A stretch of 64,000 nucleotides of DNA from Streptomyces sp. NBC_00683 (GCF_036226745.1 NZ_CP109013.1:4960001-5024000), one strand, 5' to 3'. Positions 34,485 to 43,614 are shown, counted from the first letter of the stretch. Notes: a model not told the origin generated them from the letters alone. Numbers and translations are program-made.

Positions 34485-35617
34485 ATCGCACCCCTTGGCG
34501 GCGGCGCCGTGAGCCGCTCGACCATGTGGAGTCGGCGGCGCTGCTGCCGGCGCCAGGCGATCCGGTGCTTTCGCGCGACCGCCTGACCACGCTCGAGGAG
34601 CACCTGATGAACGAGATCCGCCAGGCGCAGGACCGGAAGTCGACCGGGGCGCAGCCGCAGACCGTGGCCCTTTTCCCGCCGAGTTCTCCCGAGCCGCCGC
34701 GCCGTACCGGCAGTCGCCGGCTCGCGCTGATCGGGGCGGCTGCCGCGGTCGCCGTGCTGGCCGGGACGATCGGAGTCGCGCAGTTGACGGGGCAGAAGGC
34801 CGTCGAAGCCGCCGGTCCGCCGGAAGGATCTGTTCCCGCTTCGGTGGTACAGGTCGCGCAGGGCACGACGGAAGGGCTGAGCAGCACGGTCGACCGGATC
34901 TCCGTGGCCGCCGTGAAGGAGAAGCTCCCCGAGCCCCGGCCGGGGCAGTTCATCTACATCAAGAGCCAGGTCTCCTGGCTGACGATGTCGGAGAACGTGG
35001 ACACCGGGAAGAGCGAGACCTATGTGCAGAAGCTGCATGGCCGCCAGGTCTGGCTGTCGCCGGACGGCCGCAGGGGCTGGCTGATCGAGCCGGGAAACGG
35101 CACGACGTCCAGGGACGGGCTGACTCTGGACGACGAGGGGGAGGCCCTGGAGCCGAGCATCGGTTCGCCCAGCTACGACTACCTCAAGACGCTGACCACC
35201 GACCCCGACGAGCTGCTGAAGAAGATCTACGAGGAGACGGAGGGGCAGGGCAACGGCCCCGACCAGCAGGCCTTCACCACGATCGGTGACCTGGTGATGG
35301 AGCAGGTGATGCCGGCGGAGCTGACATCCGCGCTGTACCGGGCGGCCGCGAAGATCCCTGGCGTGGTGGTGGTGGACGACACGACCGATGCGGTGGGGCG
35401 GCACGGGATCGCCATAGCCCGGACCGATGAGACGGGCGGCGCCCGCACCGAGTGGATCTTCGACCCGAAGACCTTCAGCTACCTGGGGGAGCGCACGGTG
35501 CAGATGCGCGACATGGAGGGGGTCGAGGCCGGCACGGTGACCGGGCACACGGCGATCACGGAGCGGGCGGTTGTGGACGCGATGAAGGAGCTCCCGGGGG
35601 CCAAGGGCAAGGTCTGA
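34481..35617 (+). CDS. CU044_5270 family membrane protein, partner of the ECF sigma factor
   Basis: A 378-aa protein starting at ATG 34481 behind GAGGAGAG, overlapping the sigma stop codon. The N-terminal about 75 residues are cytoplasmic, one helix lies at about 77-97 (LALIGAAAAVAVLAGTIG), and the rest is an extracytoplasmic domain with a YIKSQVSWLT...GRQVWLSPDGRRGWLIEPG core. Proteins of this family are regularly coupled to ECF sigma genes. An anti-sigma role is possible, but no zinc-binding anti-sigma motif is visible. Confidence 0.8.
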   Translation: MNRTPWRRRREPLDHVESAALLPAPGDPVLSRDRLTTLEEHLMNEIRQAQDRKSTGAQPQTVALFPPSSPEPPRRTGSRRLALIGAAAAVAVLAGTIGVAQLTGQKAVEAAGPPEGSVPASVVQVAQGTTEGLSSTVDRISVAAVKEKLPEPRPGQFIYIKSQVSWLTMSENVDTGKSETYVQKLHGRQVWLSPDGRRGWLIEPGNGTTSRDGLTLDDEGEALEPSIGSPSYDYLKTLTTDPDELLKKIYEETEGQGNGPDQQAFTTIGDLVMEQVMPAELTSALYRAAAKIPGVVVVDDTTDAVGRHGIAIARTDETGGARTEWIFDPKTFSYLGERTVQMRDMEGVEAGTVTGHTAITERAVVDAMKELPGAKGKV

Positions 35618-35730
35618 CCTGGCCGAAAGGGTGAGCAGGGCTTGGGGCGGGGGGCTGCTGTTTCTTGACGGGGGCGGGGCGCGGGCATAGCGTCGCCGGG
35701 TTGCTGAGACAGCGCTTGGAGAGGTCGACC

Positions 35731-37509
35731 GTGCCACACACCGACCCCACCCCTTCCCCAGATTCCGCTCCCGCTCCCGCCCGCGATCGGGTCGCCCACG
35801 ACCGGGCCGCCCACGATCAGGCCGCCCGTGCACGGGCCGAGGCGGTACTGACCGCACCCGGTGCTCCCTTTGCCGTGGTCCGTGCCGAGCACGGCCCGCT
35901 CGTCTATGCGAACGGGCCCCGCACACTGCGCGAGTTCGTCGAGACCACCTGGGCCTTCGGCGACCAGCCGTTCCTGATCGCGGGTGAACGGACCTGCTCG
36001 TACGCGGAGTTCTTCGCCGGCGCGTCCTCGCTGGCGCGGCGGCTCTCCGAGACGTACGGGCTGCGTCCCGGAGACCGGGCTGTGATCGCGATGCGCAACC
36101 ACCCCGAGTGGCAGATCGCGTTCTGGGCGGCTCAGCTGGCCGGCCTCGTCGCCGTCCCGCTCAACGCCTGGTGGACCGAGGGGGAGTTCGGCTACGCCCT
36201 CGACGACTGCGAGCCGCGGGTGCTGCTGGTCGACGGGGAGCAGCTGCCGAAGGTGGCGGCATGGGGGGAGAAGGCCGGGGCGCGCTTCGTCGTCTTCCAT
36301 GACGAGGCACTCGGGGAAGGAGAGCTGCCCGACAGGGCCGAGCGGTACGCGGACCTGCCCGCCCCCGACCCGCTGGCCGCGCCTCCCGAGGTGGAGATCC
36401 GCCCGGAGGACGACGCCACGATCATCTACACCTCCGGCACCACGGGGCGGCCCAAGGGTGCTGTCGCCACTCACCTCGCGCAGGCGGGTGCCGCTCTCAA
36501 TCCGCGTTACCAGGCCGCCGCCTCCGCACTGGGCCGCGGGATCATCCCCGGGCAGGGACCGGCTCCGGTCACCCTGATGACGTTCCCGTTCTTCCACGTC
36601 GCGGCGTTCACCAGCCTCTACGCGGCGATGGCGGCGGGCGGCACCCTCGTCCTGATGCGCAAGTGGGACGCCGACGAGGCCCTGCGGCTGATCCGTGAGC
36701 ACGGGGTCACGCACTACGCCGGAGTGCCGGCCACCGCGCTCCAGTTGATTGCCGGAGCGGACCGTGCGGGCGACGGGCTGGAGAGCCTGCTGATGCTGAA
36801 CACGGGCGGGGCGGCGGCTCCGCCCGACCTGGTCGCGCAGCTCACCGCCCGGCACGGTGAGCGGATCGAGCCGCGCAACGGCTACGGCCTGACCGAGACG
36901 AGCGGGGGAGTGCTGGCCAACTTCGGCGCCTCGTACCGCGCCCACCCGGAGAGTGTCGGGACCCCGACGCCGGTCACCGAGGTGCGGATCGCCGGTGCGG
37001 CGGGGGAAGCACTGCAGGAAGGTGAGGTCGGTGAGCTGTGGCTGCGCGGTCAGTCCGTGGTCCGCGGCTACTGGCGCAACGAAGAGGCGACGGCCGAGGC
37101 GTTCAGCGGCGGCTGGTTCCGTACGGGGGATCTCGCCGTGGTCCGGGACGGGCGGGTCGCCGTGGTCGACCGGATCAAGGACATGGTGATCCGGGGCGGC
37201 GAGAACGTGTACTGCGTCGAGGTCGAGGCGGCGTTGCACGACCACCCCGATGTCGAGGACGCGGCGGTGCTGGGTGTCCCGCACCCGGTGCTGGGCGAGG
37301 AGGTCGCGGCGGTCGTCCGGCTGCGGCCGGGCGCCGAGACCGGTGTCGAGGAGCTGCGGGCGCAGGTGGCCCGGAGTCTGGCCCCGTTCAAGGTTCCGGC
37401 CCATGTCCTGGTGACGCACGAACCGCTGCCCCGGAATCCGACCGGGAAGATCCTCAAGCGGGAGCTCCGGGAGACGGTCAGGGACCATGCGCACAGGAGC
37501 GGGGGCTGA
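35731..37509 (+). CDS. Class I adenylate-forming acyl-CoA synthetase/ligase
   Basis: A 592-aa AMP-dependent synthetase. Core motifs are present: the P-loop-like YTSGTTGRPKGAV, the aromatic GYGLTETSGG, the hinge VVDRIKDMVIRGGENVYCVEVE, and the catalytic Lys near the C-terminus (PTGKILKRELR). It activates a carboxylic acid with ATP and CoA; the substrate, likely a fatty or aromatic acid, is not obvious. GTG 35731 with GGAGAGG upstream is chosen over GTG/ATG further upstream. The N-terminal about 30 residues contain His/Ala/Asp repeats. Confidence 0.9.
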   Translation: MPHTDPTPSPDSAPAPARDRVAHDRAAHDQAARARAEAVLTAPGAPFAVVRAEHGPLVYANGPRTLREFVETTWAFGDQPFLIAGERTCSYAEFFAGASSLARRLSETYGLRPGDRAVIAMRNHPEWQIAFWAAQLAGLVAVPLNAWWTEGEFGYALDDCEPRVLLVDGEQLPKVAAWGEKAGARFVVFHDEALGEGELPDRAERYADLPAPDPLAAPPEVEIRPEDDATIIYTSGTTGRPKGAVATHLAQAGAALNPRYQAAASALGRGIIPGQGPAPVTLMTFPFFHVAAFTSLYAAMAAGGTLVLMRKWDADEALRLIREHGVTHYAGVPATALQLIAGADRAGDGLESLLMLNTGGAAAPPDLVAQLTARHGERIEPRNGYGLTETSGGVLANFGASYRAHPESVGTPTPVTEVRIAGAAGEALQEGEVGELWLRGQSVVRGYWRNEEATAEAFSGGWFRTGDLAVVRDGRVAVVDRIKDMVIRGGENVYCVEVEAALHDHPDVEDAAVLGVPHPVLGEEVAAVVRLRPGAETGVEELRAQVARSLAPFKVPAHVLVTHEPLPRNPTGKILKRELRETVRDHAHRSGG

Positions 37510-37521
37510 GCGCCGCGGTTC

Positions 37522-38799
37522 TCAGGGCCGGGTGATCCGGACCTCGTAGTTGTCGTCGGCGTCCTTCGCGACGACGGATATGCGTATGCCGTTGGACCGG
37601 TCGGTGAAGACCTCGCCGGGCTCGAACGGGGCGTCGGAGAGTTCGGCGTGGACATTGGGCCGCCTGGTGCAGCCGCCGCTGTCCTCGGTGCTGTCCGCGA
37701 CGGAGACCGGCCCCTGGCCGGTGTCGACGTCGGAGCTCACCTTGTAGATGAGTACACCGGGCCTGCAGACCGCTTCGTCGTTGCCCGCCGGGGTGCGGAC
37801 CTCCACCGCGTAACCGGACTCGGCGCTCAGCGGTACGAAGGCCAGCTTGGTGCCGCCGGTCGTGGCGAGCGGGCCGAGGGTGTGTTCGCTGGTTCCGGGC
37901 ATGGCCGCGCACCTGATCTGGCTGTTGTCGAGCCAGCCGAGCTTCCACTTGTGCCAGCCCAGGAGGTCGTTGTTGGCGCCCCAGTCCTCGGACATGATGT
38001 CCCAGTGCCCGACGGAGCCGCCGCCCTCCATCGTGTACAGGTCGGGCAGCCCGAAGACATGGCCGTTCTCGTGGGGCAGGACCCGGTAGCCGGTTTCCGC
38101 GTACGAGCCCGACCCGTCGTCCTGGCGGCTGTAGACGAAGGACGTGTTGGCGAGCGGGACTCCGTCGGCGAGCGGGGCGTCATCGTTGCCGGAGAAGGTG
38201 ACCGACAGGACGGTGTCCAGCGCCGAGGGGCCGGCGTTCGGGGTGACCAGGACGTTGACCAGGTCGTACGCGGAGAAGTTCACCTTCGGGTCCGCGGTGC
38301 TCACGAGGTCCTTGACGAGCTTGCGGTAGCCGGGTTCGTACGGTGAGCCCCGCTCTATCCCGTACGCCGAGAACGGCTCGGGCATCCGCAGCCAGTCCTT
38401 CACCGGGGCTTCGGGCACATACGTGAGGCGGCCGTAGGAGCTGGTGCGGAACCAGTCGGACGTCTGCGGGAAGAACTCCGCGAGCCGGTCCTCGGCCGGT
38501 TCCGTCGCCTCCGCGTCCGGGAAGTCGATCATCAGGTTGAGGGCCTTGATCTCGCCCGTGGAGCGCGCGTATCCGGGCGGTGTCGGCATGCCTTCCGACA
38601 TCTGCACGCCCATCCCGGCAGGGATCCGGCACGGTGCGAGGCCTGTTCCCCGGGGCGCGGCCACCGGTCCTGCGGAGGCGCGGCTGGGGTCGGGGAGCGT
38701 GGAGCTCGCCGACGCCACGGTCGCGATGACCAGAGCCGTTGCTCCGGCGAGGGCGACGGTGCGGCGGTACCTGCGTATCCGGTGGCGGGGCTGCTGCAT
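37522..38799 (-). CDS. Secreted M6 family metalloprotease (immune inhibitor A-like)
   Basis: A 425-aa protein with an N-terminal signal region (RRYRRTVALAGATALVIATVASASS). The zinc motif HENGHVFGLPD (H243, E244, H247) is the M6 HExxHxxGxPD form, followed by the Met-turn-like DIMSEDWGANND. M6 proteases cleave extracellular proteins. It is convergent with the acyl-CoA ligase gene (12 bp apart) and divergent from TetR. Confidence 0.88.
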   Translation of the reverse strand: MQQPRHRIRRYRRTVALAGATALVIATVASASSTLPDPSRASAGPVAAPRGTGLAPCRIPAGMGVQMSEGMPTPPGYARSTGEIKALNLMIDFPDAEATEPAEDRLAEFFPQTSDWFRTSSYGRLTYVPEAPVKDWLRMPEPFSAYGIERGSPYEPGYRKLVKDLVSTADPKVNFSAYDLVNVLVTPNAGPSALDTVLSVTFSGNDDAPLADGVPLANTSFVYSRQDDGSGSYAETGYRVLPHENGHVFGLPDLYTMEGGGSVGHWDIMSEDWGANNDLLGWHKWKLGWLDNSQIRCAAMPGTSEHTLGPLATTGGTKLAFVPLSAESGYAVEVRTPAGNDEAVCRPGVLIYKVSSDVDTGQGPVSVADSTEDSGGCTRRPNVHAELSDAPFEPGEVFTDRSNGIRISVVAKDADDNYEVRITRP

Positions 38800-38926
38800 A
38801 GGGCGCCTTCGGGGGGTCCGCGGCAGTCGGCCGGCCCTGACTGCGCTCTGGCGATCAGCCTGTGCCGGGTCCTGCGGGTCCGCTCGTTGGGTGCGCCGAT
38901 GGAGGGGTTTTCACCTCGGTAGAATG

Positions 38927-38942
38927 TGTGACGCAGGTCACA
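38927..38942. promoter_or_regulatory. Crp-like binding site between the M6 protease and TetR genes
   Basis: TGTGACGCAGGTCACA fits TGTGA-N6-TCACA and the actinobacterial GTG-N6-GNCAC form. Shares TGTGACGC with the site at 33797-33812. Confidence 0.55.
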
Positions 38943-38955
38943 ATAGCTCGGGAAA

Positions 38956-39020
38956 TAACCGGGGATCCTTTCCCCGTTTGCATGGGTGTCCCCGCGAAAC
39001 GGGGAAGCGGTCCCCGGTTA
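38956..39020. repeat. Nested inverted repeat (large hairpin) upstream of TetR gene
   Basis: Outer arms TAACCGGGGA (38956-38965) and TCCCCGGTTA (39011-39020) match perfectly. Inner arms TTCCCCGTTT (38970-38979) and AAACGGGGAA (38997-39006) also match perfectly. A symmetric 4-nt internal loop separates them and the central loop is 17 nt. It ends 26 bp before ATG 39047, so it could be an operator or a hairpin in the 5' leader. Confidence 0.7.
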
Positions 39021-39046
39021 GTCCGAGGGGTCGCCCACACACCGAA

Positions 39047-39727
39047 ATGGGAAGGGCCGCCGTCGTGGAGACCGTCGCCGAAACCGCCGCCTGCGCCGTG
39101 CAGCGCCGTATGACCCGTCCGCGGGCCGACGCACTGCGCAACCGGGAGCGGATCGTGACGGCCGCGCGCGAGATGTTCGTCGAGTTCGGCCCGGACGTGC
39201 CGCTCGACGAGGTCGCACGCAGGGCCGGGGTCGGCAACGCCACGCTCTACCGGAACTTCCCCGACCGGGCCGCGCTGACCCACGAAGTCGTCCTCGCGGT
39301 CACCTCCCGCACCACCGAACGTGCCCAGGAGGCTGTCGCGGCGGAATCCGATCCGTTCGCCGCGCTCAGCCGCTTCGTGCACGCGGCGGCCGACGAACGG
39401 ATCGGCGCCCTGTGCCCGATGCTGTCGGGCGGCTTCGACAAGGACCACCCCGAACTGCTCGCCGCCCGCCGAGGCCTCGAAGAGGCCGTCGAAGGGCTCG
39501 TGGAGCGCGCCATGTCCGCAGGGCGGCTGCGCACCGACATTGCCGTCGGTGACGTACTCGTCGCCCTCTCCCAGCTCACCCGGCCGCTGCCAGGCATCGC
39601 CTGCCCGGACATCGACCGGTTCACCCACCGCCATCTCCAGCTCCTTCTGGACGGTCTGGAAGCTCCGGCACGTTCCGAGCTGCCCGGATCGGCGGCGACC
39701 TTGGAGGACCTGCGCCGCGGGCACTGA
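39047..39727 (+). CDS. TetR/AcrR family regulator
   Basis: A 226-aa protein (205 aa if it starts at ATG 39110). The HTH reads RIVTAAREMFVEFGPDVPLDEVARRAGVGNATLYRNFPDRAAL, and the C-terminal ligand domain is of the kind following multidrug-type TetR proteins. It lies about 200 bp upstream of an EmrB-type efflux pump on the same strand, its probable target. The intergenic 39728-39929 holds no gene. Confidence 0.87.
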   Translation: MGRAAVVETVAETAACAVQRRMTRPRADALRNRERIVTAAREMFVEFGPDVPLDEVARRAGVGNATLYRNFPDRAALTHEVVLAVTSRTTERAQEAVAAESDPFAALSRFVHAAADERIGALCPMLSGGFDKDHPELLAARRGLEEAVEGLVERAMSAGRLRTDIAVGDVLVALSQLTRPLPGIACPDIDRFTHRHLQLLLDGLEAPARSELPGSAATLEDLRRGH

Positions 39728-39929
39728 CGCCGGCGGCACATCAGAGACTCAGCAGACTCACGGGGCCCCAGCGGCCGACAGAACACACAAGGAGCAGGTC
39801 GGGGCCTGACGAGCAGGCCCGACCGTCGGCACGGTGCGCCCTTTTCCGGCGCCATCGGCCCGTTCCGCCGACCCACGACCCTTCACGACGACTCTTCGCG
39901 TCCACGCGCGTCCTTAGGTGGCTACTCCC

Positions 39930-41462
39930 ATGTCCAAAACAGCCGACACGCTGCTTCCGGATCCCAGTCGCTGGAAAGCACTGGCCTTCATCGCCCTCGC
40001 CCAGCTGATGGTCGTCCTCGACGCGACCATCGTGAACATCGCCCTGCCCTCCGCCCAGACGGACCTGGGCATCTCCGAGGGCAACAAGCAGTGGGTCATC
40101 ACCGCCTACGCGCTCGCGTTCGGTGGGCTCCTGCTCTTCGGCGGACGCATCGCCGACCTCTGGGGACGCAAGCGCACCTTCGTGGTCGGCCTTCTCGGCT
40201 TCGCCGCGGCCTCCGCGATCGGCGGTGCCGCCCAGGGCGAGGCGATGATGTTCGGCTCCCGTGCCCTGCAGGGCGCCTTCGGCGCGCTGCTCGCACCGGC
40301 CGCCCTGTCGCTCCTCGCGGTGATGTTCACCGACGCCAAGGAGCGCGCCAAGGCCTTCGGTATCTACGGGGCCATCGCCGGTGGCGGTGGCGCGGTCGGC
40401 CTGATCCTGGGCGGCTTCCTGACCGAGTACCTGAACTGGCGCTGGACGTTCTTCGTCAACATCCCCTTCGCGATCGTTGCCGCTGCGGGTGCCTACTTCG
40501 TCATCCGTGAGCCGGCCGGCGGACGCAACCGCTCGCCGCTCGACATCCCCGGCGTCGTCCTGTCCACGCTGGGCCTGGTCTCGCTGGTGTACGGCTTCAC
40601 CCGCGCTGAGTCGGCCGGCTGGTCGGACTCGCTGACCATCGGCATGTTCGTCGCGGCCGCGGTGCTGCTCCTGGCCTTCGTCGTCACGGAGTCGCGCGTC
40701 AAGTCCCCGCTGCTGCCGCTGCGCGTCCTGACGGAGCGCAACCGCGGAGGGGTCTACCTCTCGCTGGGTCTCGCCATCATCGCGATGTTCGGGCTCTTCC
40801 TGTTCCTGACCTACTACCTGCAGGTCGCGAAGGGCTACTCGCCGGTCAAGACCGGCTTCGCGTTCCTTCCGATGATCGCGGGCATGATCGCCGGTTCCAC
40901 GCAGATCGGCGCCCGGCTCATGACCCGGGTCCCGCCGCGGCTGCTGATGGGCCCCGGCTTCCTGGTGGCGGCGATCGGCATGCTGCTGCTGACCCAGCTG
41001 GAGATCGACTCCTCGTACGCGGGCGTCATCCTGCCGGGACAGCTGCTGCTCGGCCTCGGTATGGGTACGGCGTTCATGCCGGCCATGTCGCTGGCCACGC
41101 ACGGCATCGAGCCGCGTGACGCCGGTGTGGCCTCCGCGATGGTGAACACCTCGCAGCAGGTCGGCGGCGCCATCGGTACGGCGCTGCTCAACACGATCGC
41201 GGCGGGTGCCACGACCGCGTACATCGCCGACCACGCCGCAGGTGCCTCCGACCCGAAGCTGCTGCAGCTCCAGGCCATGGTGAGCGGCTACGCCAGCGCG
41301 ATCTGGTGGGCGGTCGGCATCCTCGCCGCGGCCTCGGCGATCGCTCTGACGCTGATCAACACCGGGCGCCCGGGTACCGGAGCCACCGGCTCCGGCGGCG
41401 GGTCGGCCGAAGGTGCGGACGGCTTCGAGGGCGAGCTCAAGATCCCGGTCGTCGCTCACTGA
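39930..41462 (+). CDS. MFS drug efflux transporter, DHA2 (EmrB/QacA) type
   Basis: About 510 aa with fourteen predicted helices. Family motifs are clear: MVVLDATIVNIALPS in helix 1, the loop GGRIADLWGRKRTF (motif A), and SRALQGAFGALLAPAALSLL. ATG 39930 has AGGTGG upstream; GTG 39918 is an alternative. Probably proton-driven export of a toxic compound, under control of the TetR gene just upstream. Confidence 0.9.
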   Translation: MSKTADTLLPDPSRWKALAFIALAQLMVVLDATIVNIALPSAQTDLGISEGNKQWVITAYALAFGGLLLFGGRIADLWGRKRTFVVGLLGFAAASAIGGAAQGEAMMFGSRALQGAFGALLAPAALSLLAVMFTDAKERAKAFGIYGAIAGGGGAVGLILGGFLTEYLNWRWTFFVNIPFAIVAAAGAYFVIREPAGGRNRSPLDIPGVVLSTLGLVSLVYGFTRAESAGWSDSLTIGMFVAAAVLLLAFVVTESRVKSPLLPLRVLTERNRGGVYLSLGLAIIAMFGLFLFLTYYLQVAKGYSPVKTGFAFLPMIAGMIAGSTQIGARLMTRVPPRLLMGPGFLVAAIGMLLLTQLEIDSSYAGVILPGQLLLGLGMGTAFMPAMSLATHGIEPRDAGVASAMVNTSQQVGGAIGTALLNTIAAGATTAYIADHAAGASDPKLLQLQAMVSGYASAIWWAVGILAAASAIALTLINTGRPGTGATGSGGGSAEGADGFEGELKIPVVAH

Positions 41463-41535
41463 GCCGGCGCGGGCGCGACGGTGTGACACCTGAAGCCGCC
41501 TGATATCAGGCCCCGGCCATCTGCCCTGGTTCCGC

Positions 41536-42039
41536 TCAGCGGAGCCAGGGCAGATCCGCGTCCGTGTCCTCCGGCTGCAGCCCGGTGGCGATGACCTGCA
41601 TGATCTCGCCCAGGTTCCGTACCTGTTCGGGCGTGAGCCGGGAGAACATCGCCTGGCGCACGGCGTCGACATGGCCCGGTGCGGACCGCGCGAGCATCTC
41701 GTAGCCGTCGTCGGTGAGGACCGCGTTCTGGCCGCGCTTGTCCAGGGGGTGTTCCTCCCGGCGGACCCACCCGTTCTTCTCCAGCCGGGCGACGGCGTGC
41801 GAGAGCCGGGAGCGGGTGATCTTGGCGTCCTTGGCCAGCTCGGTCATCCGCTTCCGGCGCCGGGGGGCCTGGGAGAGCTGGACGAGCAGTCCGTAGTAGA
41901 TGTGCGGCATGCCGGCATCGCGCTGCAGCTGGCGGTCGAGGTGATCCTCGAGGAGCGTGGTGGCGTGGAGGTACGAGCGCCAGACGCCCTGCTCTTCGGT
42001 GGTGAGCCAGTGAGGCCCGCCGGTGGATGCCGTGGTCAT
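41536..42039 (-). CDS. MarR family transcriptional regulator
   Basis: About 167 aa. The winged helix is seen in RMTELAKDAKITRSRLSHAVARLEKNGWVRREEHPLDKRGQNAVLTDDG. Start at ATG 42039, with GTG 42048 as alternative. It is divergent from the extradiol dioxygenase gene, so sensing of an aromatic compound is plausible. Confidence 0.88.
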   Translation of the reverse strand: MTTASTGGPHWLTTEEQGVWRSYLHATTLLEDHLDRQLQRDAGMPHIYYGLLVQLSQAPRRRKRMTELAKDAKITRSRLSHAVARLEKNGWVRREEHPLDKRGQNAVLTDDGYEMLARSAPGHVDAVRQAMFSRLTPEQVRNLGEIMQVIATGLQPEDTDADLPWLR

Positions 42040-42062
42040 GTACTTCACTGTACGACCTTTTC

Positions 42063-42119
42063 TTGAAAGTTGAACTAGATAGAGCTAAGGTCTCCCGGAG
42101 TTGGAACTTGAAGATTCAA
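42063..42119. promoter_or_regulatory. Candidate MarR operators in the divergent promoter region
   Basis: TTGAAGATTCAA (TTGAA-N2-TTCAA) at 42108-42119 and a related TTGAAAGTTGAA at 42063-42074 lie between the MarR and dioxygenase genes in an AT-richer stretch. Confidence 0.45.
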
Positions 42120-42216
42120 AGAAATGAGCCGTCGAGTTCCCGGTGCCTGCGGCAGGTGTCCGCCTCCGGTGCCTGTAGAGAACACATACCTTGATCGGCC
42201 GAGGAATGGGAGTGCC

Positions 42217-42999
42217 ATGACCGACACCGCGGAGCGCATGCCCGCCCTCTACCTCTCGCACGGCGCCCCGCCGCTCGCCGACGACCCGGTCTGGCCCGGC
42301 GAGCTGGCCGCCTGGTCGGCCGGGCTGCCCCGGCCCAAGGCGATCCTGATGGTCTCCGCGCACTGGGAGGAGGCCCCGCTCGCCCTCGGCGCCACCGAGA
42401 CCGTGCCGCTCGTCTACGACTTCTGGGGTTTCCCGGAGCACTACTACCGGGTGAGCTACGCCGCCCCCGGGGCCCCGGCGCTCGCGGACGACGTCCGCAA
42501 ACTCCTGCGCGGCGCGGGCACGCCGGTCCAGGACATCGCGGACCGCGGCCTCGACCACGGGGCGTACGTGCCGCTGGTGGAGATGTTCCCGGGCGCGGAC
42601 ATCCCCGTACTCCAGATCTCCATGCCGACCCTGGACCCGCAGAAGCTGATGGACATCGGGCGCAAGCTCGCTCCGCTGCGCGACCAGGGGGTACTGATCG
42701 TCGGAAGCGGCTTCTTCACCCACAACCTGGCGGCGCTGCGCCACCCCGGGGGCGGGATCCCCGGATGGTCGGCGGAGTTCGACGACTGGGGGCACAGGGC
42801 GCTCCAGGCGCAGGACATCGACTCGCTGCTGGACTTCGAGAGCAAGTCACCGGCGGGCAGGCTGGCCCATCCGCGCACCGAGCACTTCGCGCCGCTGTTC
42901 GTGACGCTGGGTGCGGCGGAGGGCGAGCTCGATCAGGGGCGCAGCGTCATCGAGGGCTTCTGGATGGGTCTGGCGAAGCGCTCGGTGCAGTTCGGCTGA
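42217..42999 (+). CDS. Class III extradiol ring-cleavage dioxygenase (LigB/DODA-like)
   Basis: A 260-aa protein of typical DODA length. Blocks include the N-terminal LYLSHGAPPL (metal His), ILMVSAHWEE, GLDHGAYVPL, and IVGSGFFTHNLAAL. Family members open catechol-type rings, for example 4,5-DOPA dioxygenases, using Fe or Zn. ATG 42217 is preceded by GAGGAATGGG. Its last 53 bp overlap the convergent acetyltransferase gene. Confidence 0.88.
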   Translation: MTDTAERMPALYLSHGAPPLADDPVWPGELAAWSAGLPRPKAILMVSAHWEEAPLALGATETVPLVYDFWGFPEHYYRVSYAAPGAPALADDVRKLLRGAGTPVQDIADRGLDHGAYVPLVEMFPGADIPVLQISMPTLDPQKLMDIGRKLAPLRDQGVLIVGSGFFTHNLAALRHPGGGIPGWSAEFDDWGHRALQAQDIDSLLDFESKSPAGRLAHPRTEHFAPLFVTLGAAEGELDQGRSVIEGFWMGLAKRSVQFG

Positions 43000-43528
43000 G
43001 CAACGGCTTCTCGTGCCAGGACACGTCCCAGTAGCGGCCGAACTTGCGGCCCACCTCGGTGTACGTACCGACATGGCGGAAGCCGAAGGCGTCGTGCAGC
43101 CGTACGGACGGTTCGTTCGGCTGGGCGATGCCCGCATAGGCGCGGTGGATGTCCTCGCCGGCCAGGGCCTCGAACAGGGCCGTGTACAGGAGCGTGCCGA
43201 TACCGCGGCCCGTGGTGCCGGGTGCGCAGTAGACGCTCACCTCCACCGAGGTGCTGTACGCCGCCTTGGGGCGGTACGGGCTGCTGGTGGCATAACCGAG
43301 GACCCCGGTCGCGTTGTCAGCCGTGGGCGCCTCCTGAGCAACCAGGAGGCGGTGCGGGCCGTCTTCAGGATGGGAGCGCAGCCACGGCAGCCTCTCGTCC
43401 GGAGTGAACGCAGCTGTATCGAATGTGAGCGCCGTCTCACGGACGTAGTGGTTGTAGATGTCCGTAAGAACTTCCAGATCGGCCTCCGTACCGGGCCTGA
43501 CCTGCACTCCAGTCGATATATGTGGCAT
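42947..43528 (-). CDS. GNAT acetyltransferase (phosphinothricin acetyltransferase-like)
   Basis: A 193-aa protein. It has VRPGTEADLEVLTDIYNHYV at the start, the acetyl-CoA loop CAPGTTGRGIGTLL, and QPNEPSVRLHDAFGFRHVGTYTEVGRKFGRYWDVSW near the end, matching the Pat/Bar-like group. The C-terminal tail is Ser/Pro-rich. It is a paralogue of the gene at 14719-15234. ATG 43528 is selected because the fold begins there. Confidence 0.85.
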   Translation of the reverse strand: MPHISTGVQVRPGTEADLEVLTDIYNHYVRETALTFDTAAFTPDERLPWLRSHPEDGPHRLLVAQEAPTADNATGVLGYATSSPYRPKAAYSTSVEVSVYCAPGTTGRGIGTLLYTALFEALAGEDIHRAYAGIAQPNEPSVRLHDAFGFRHVGTYTEVGRKFGRYWDVSWHEKPLLSRTAPSASPDPSRSPR

Positions 43529-43587
43529 GGGTCCTCCTGCTGGGGCCGACAGGGTACTGCATGATCTCGAAAGCGAACGGTCGCGGT

Positions 43588-43614
43588 GGGAATTCTGTCC
43601 GGATTCCAGTCGTT
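43588..43614 (+). promoter_or_regulatory. SigR-type promoter upstream of hrdD
   Basis: GGGAAT, an 18-nt spacer, then GTT, exactly the form of SigR-dependent promoters (GGAAT-N18-GTT). In S. coelicolor hrdD is known to have a SigR-dependent promoter, which supports both assignments. Confidence 0.6.

Noticed and set aside
41455..41535. Terminator between the MFS and MarR genes
   Set aside because: Only weak pairing could be seen; not strong enough to call.
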